Assembly (NCBI GenBank): GCA_030041515.1
Contig: JASHNS010000034.1
Location: 33,537-97,536, forward strand
Direction of reading: 5' to 3'
Origin: Acidobacteriaceae bacterium
Lineage (GTDB): Bacteria > Acidobacteriota > Terriglobia > Terriglobales > Acidobacteriaceae
DNA: 64,000 nucleotides
The notes beneath the pieces were generated by a model. That model worked only from the letters and a program-made list of their open reading frames with translations. It did no database searches and was not told where the DNA came from. Of the stretch, positions 62,520-64,000 are shown piece after piece. A program made the position numbers and the translations under genes. Numbering within the stretch: position 1 is the first letter of the stretch; every line of letters starts with the position of its first letter.

Positions 62520-63599
62520 ATGGCTACCTACGACTCCCCCTTCGATCGTGGCACGTTTGGGCTCCTGCCTGAGCCGAAAGGCAGAGGGCGCTCGTTTGCG
62601 CTGAGCACGCTCCTCAACACGAGCGTGGCGGCCATTGTCCTGTTGCTGAGCCTGGCTCAGGTGCGTGTCGTGCGACAGCATGAACAAGTCACGCAGCTCG
62701 TGTTTCCCTCCCCGGTTCCCAAGCCGACGCCGCCCGTGGTTCCCCAGGCAAAGTTTTTGCCGCCGCCTCCGGTGGTTCAGGACAATACGCCAAAGATTGC
62801 GATGCCGAAGCCGGTAACGCCACCGCCACCGCGGCCGGTGGAGATCAAGATGCCGACGCCGGCGATGCCGAAGCTGGATGCGGCGCCACCGCGCCGTGTC
62901 GAGCCCCCGCCGCAACCCAAAGTGGGTTTATTTAAGAGCGAAGCGCCAACGCTGGTCGCCAATAACATGGCTCATCCCACTCTGAAAGCCGGAGGCTTTG
63001 GCGATCCGCAGGGCGTAAAAGCGAATCCAAACGCGAACCGGCCGAGCACCATCGCCGCCGTCGGCTCGTTCAGCGGAGCCCCTGGCATTGGGCCTGTCGG
63101 AGCTGGCCGCGCACGCGCTGGCTCGATCCATGGAGCCGATTTCGGTTCCGGCGTAGCCCACGGAGTTCCGGGCGGCCGCGACCGCGGCGCCGTTGCGTCT
63201 GCAGGTTTCGGGAGCGGTGTCGTGGGCGGCACAGGTCGTCCCGGCAGCCACGGCACGGTTGCTAATGCCAGCTTCGGCAACACCGAGTTCGGCAACGGTC
63301 CAGCTCGTACGATTCAACCCACTGAACCAGCGTCGACACCCATCGTCGTCATCAGCAAGCCGTTGCCGACGTATACCGCCGAGGCGCGCGAATTGAAAAT
63401 CCAGGGAGACGTGACACTGCGCGTCCGCTTCCTGGCCTCTGGACAGGTTGAGGTTCTGGGAGTAGTGAATGGCCTCGGGCATGGCCTGGATCAGGAAGCG
63501 GTGAGGGCGGCTGAGCAGATCCGGTTCAAGCCAGCGACCCGCGGCGGACGTCCCGTGGATGAGGTCAGCGTGGTGCGAATCACGTTCCAGATGGCGTAG
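62520..63599 (+). CDS. TonB-family protein with Pro-rich and Gly/Phe repeat regions
   Basis: A 359-residue energy-transducing TonB-like protein. One membrane helix (about 30-48) follows a short cytoplasmic part. A proline-rich spacer (about 65-130, with repeated PPP and KPV/PKP) would span the periplasm. A Gly-rich middle (about 155-265) repeats a pattern such as ADFGSG, AGFGSG and ASFGNTEFGNG. The C-terminal TonB domain (about 275-359) has ISKPLPTYTAEARELKIQGDVTLRVRF and ends in VVRITFQMA. The ATG at 62520 was chosen for its position just upstream of the helix. It may serve the TonB-dependent receptor in this window or others. ExbB/ExbD are not seen here. Confidence 0.83.
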   Translation: MATYDSPFDRGTFGLLPEPKGRGRSFALSTLLNTSVAAIVLLLSLAQVRVVRQHEQVTQLVFPSPVPKPTPPVVPQAKFLPPPPVVQDNTPKIAMPKPVTPPPPRPVEIKMPTPAMPKLDAAPPRRVEPPPQPKVGLFKSEAPTLVANNMAHPTLKAGGFGDPQGVKANPNANRPSTIAAVGSFSGAPGIGPVGAGRARAGSIHGADFGSGVAHGVPGGRDRGAVASAGFGSGVVGGTGRPGSHGTVANASFGNTEFGNGPARTIQPTEPASTPIVVISKPLPTYTAEARELKIQGDVTLRVRFLASGQVEVLGVVNGLGHGLDQEAVRAAEQIRFKPATRGGRPVDEVSVVRITFQMA

Positions 63600-63682
63600 A
63601 CGGCAGACCAACACAGCCCAGCCTCACTCAGGCTGGCGACAATCGTTTGATAAGGGCCGCACAGAAAGTCAGGAGTGGATGC

Positions 63683-64000
63683 ATGGTTCGTAAGGTCGTG
63701 ATGCTGGGGATGGTGGCGCTGCTCAGTGCCCCGCTTCTCCATGGCGCGCCGCTTTTTCACGCGAAAAAGCACCGCCAATTTTTTAAGCCCATGCCGTTAA
63801 CGCCCCAGCAGCAGCAGCTGGTGCAGGAAGCCATCGCCCGGGAGAAGGTGACGATCCGGCAGGTGGAGAAGAGCACCCCGCTCGTGCAGACCTACATCCA
63901 GGACATGCGTCCCGATGTGAAGCTCTACCAGGTCCCCGTGGACGATCAGTACATGATCGGAAGAGTGGATTTCAGCAAGGTCTTCAAGGCCAATGAATAC
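63683..64000 (+). CDS. secreted protein of unknown function (3' end beyond window)
   Basis: The first 106 codons of a protein cut by the window edge. AGGAG lies well placed before the ATG. Residues 1-22 form a signal peptide (MLGMVALLSAPLLHGAP); the mature part is rich in Lys, Gln and Val with a helical stretch (LTPQQQQLVQEAIAREKVTI) followed by PLVQTYIQDMRPDVKLYQVPV. I do not recognise the family with certainty. It follows the TonB-like gene by 83 bases in the same direction and may be in its operon. Confidence 0.7.
   Translation, partial: MVRKVVMLGMVALLSAPLLHGAPLFHAKKHRQFFKPMPLTPQQQQLVQEAIAREKVTIRQVEKSTPLVQTYIQDMRPDVKLYQVPVDDQYMIGRVDFSKVFKANEY

Noticed and set aside
1..64000. Search for CRISPR arrays, insertion sequences, integrases, prophage genes, rRNA and tRNA
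   Set aside because: No direct-repeat array, transposase, integrase or phage structural gene and no RNA gene was seen; composition is even apart from the repetitive lipoprotein gene.

Overview
The window looks like chromosomal DNA from an acidobacterium (Acidobacteriota, probably class Terriglobia/Acidobacteriales). This rests on G+C-rich housekeeping genes with short spacers, a very long secreted protein of the 'VWFA-related acidobacterial domain' type, a TonB-dependent receptor with an N-terminal carboxypeptidase-regulatory-like domain, an Ig-like/beta-propeller lipoprotein, and several lineage-typical secreted proteins of unknown function. I saw no rRNA or tRNA gene, insertion sequence, prophage or CRISPR array.

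Layout. 1-8.3 kb: K+ channel, secreted esterase, RluD-type pseudouridine synthase, small outer-membrane barrel, Ohr peroxidase, bifunctional (p)ppGpp enzyme, rRNA methyltransferase. 8.3-16.1 kb: iscR-iscS, a PAS histidine kinase with a stand-alone receiver, a GH92 mannosidase and hemL. 16.3-20.6 kb: galU, a VOC protein and the VWFA protein. 20.8-25.5 kb: a cofactor block with nicotinamidase and pncB (divergent), panB-panC, then rsmE. 25.6-31.7 kb: a tiny Lys/Ala-rich peptide gene with its own promoter, structured leader and terminator; CPBP protease, thiolase, methyltransferase, sdaA and two unknown envelope proteins. 31.9-40.7 kb: a minus-strand amino-acid region. It has a histidine leader peptide and attenuator, then hisI-G-D-C-B-H-F-A with 1-7 base overlaps, then an aminotransferase and a 2-hydroxyacid dehydrogenase. 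40.7-46.3 kb: a fused FAD/Fe-S oxidoreductase with a GNAT enzyme, and a secreted S9 peptidase. 46.5-54 kb: a large lipoprotein, nadK, and a sigma-54 two-component system with a lipoprotein. 54-58 kb: a TonB-dependent receptor beside a His/Cys-bearing membrane protein and a 49-residue membrane peptide. 57.7-64 kb: EamA transporter, M20 dipeptidase, DUF4188, DUF427, galE, a TonB-like protein and a truncated secreted protein.

How the genes fit together. Precursors for NAD (nicotinamidase, PncB, NadK), CoA (PanB, PanC), Fe-S clusters (IscS) and tetrapyrroles (HemL) are all represented. GalU and GalE supply nucleotide sugars. The his genes form one coupled operon that appears to be controlled by ribosome-mediated attenuation. 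hisE and a histidinol-phosphate phosphatase gene are not here.

Most notable observations: (1) a His-rich leader peptide (seven His in eight consecutive codons) followed by a hairpin plus T-run, with a possible alternative pairing, upstream of hisI; (2) a 22-residue Lys/Ala-rich peptide encoded as a free-standing transcription unit; (3) a recurring TANNNT hexamer 5-9 bases before start codons that have no Shine-Dalgarno, which suggests leaderless mRNAs. Everything was read by eye from the sequence; no database search was run.
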